Positions 63,958-64,000 of a stretch of DNA of 64,000 nt are shown in pieces. The notes beneath the pieces were generated by a model. It was not told the origin of the DNA. It ran no database searches and worked only from the letters and a program-made list of their open reading frames with translations. The stretch comes from Microvirga sp. 17 mud 1-3 (GTDB lineage Bacteria > Pseudomonadota > Alphaproteobacteria > Rhizobiales > Beijerinckiaceae). The stretch spans positions 992,001 to 1,056,000 of the forward strand of contig NZ_CP029481.1 of the NCBI RefSeq assembly GCF_003151255.1, given 5' to 3'. A program made the position numbers and the translations under genes. How positions within the stretch are numbered: position 1 is the stretch's first letter; the number at the start of each line of letters is the position of its first letter.

Positions 63958-64000
63958 ATGAGCATCGAACGAAGAGCCTTCGGGAGCATCGACGGACAGG
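63958..64000 (+). CDS. Start of a gene cut by the window edge, possibly aldose 1-epimerase
   Basis: Only 14 codons are present: M-S-I-E-R-R-A-F-G-S-I-D-G-Q. An AAAGAGGC box lies before the ATG. The F-G-x-x-D-G start recalls galactose mutarotase/aldose 1-epimerase, but the fragment is too short to be sure. Confidence 0.35.
   Translation, partial: MSIERRAFGSIDGQ

Overview
ORGANISM. Most of the window is GC-rich. It holds Liv-type and Dpp-type ABC operons, giant RTX/cadherin-like proteins, a PrtD-type type I secretion system, NarL/LuxR regulators with degenerate receivers and a DUF6894-like protein. Together these suggest a soil or plant-associated alphaproteobacterium of the Hyphomicrobiales, perhaps near Methylobacteriaceae/Microvirga. 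This is inferred from gene content; no rRNA or other marker is present. | REGION 1 (1-10,290), right-hand part of an integrated island. It is visibly less GC-rich than the rest. It holds the tail of a PP2C phosphatase, a TerY-like triad (VWA protein, PP2C phosphatase, membrane kinase with HhH and peptidoglycan-binding-like domains), an Mrr-like nuclease, a replication-like pair (RepB-type primase, winged-helix protein), an AlpA-like protein and a tyrosine integrase. It ends in a 3' fragment of tRNA-Met(CAT), read as attR. The intact tRNA should lie left of the window. | REGION 2 (10,781-23,310), two RTX/cadherin-like giants in tandem. Each is interrupted by a -1 frameshift at a poly-G run in the same context, GCT-Gn-AA, with clear coding resuming at once in the new frame. 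The second gene also has an abrupt composition change and a 271-bp exact internal duplication. | REGION 3 (23,766-34,263). A leftward lipoprotein/ECF sigma/anti-sigma operon carries a candidate ECF promoter. Divergent from it is a rightward operon: acyl-CoA synthetase, five Liv-type ABC components and a PaaK-like ligase, a layout for import and CoA activation of an organic acid. | REGION 4 (34,322-42,466). A leftward operon reads GntR regulator, DppD, DppF, DppA, DppB, DppC, gamma-glutamyltransferase; it probably imports and cleaves gamma-glutamyl peptides. TerC and two unknown genes follow. | REGION 5 (45,320-55,117), secretion locus: a Ser-Asp-Asn-repeat protein, a five-repeat protein of unknown function, a T1SS ABC exporter and HlyD adaptor, an AT-rich intergenic stretch, and two LuxR-type regulators with degenerate receivers that share upstream sequence motifs. 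| REGION 6 (55,307-64,000). A mannose-1-phosphate guanylyltransferase-like gene; a leftward operon of Liv-type binding protein, LivG, LivF, LivH, LivM and a GMC oxidoreductase; a HAD-IIB phosphatase; and the first codons of a possible aldose 1-epimerase. All three binding-protein genes are followed by a hairpin before the next cistron.
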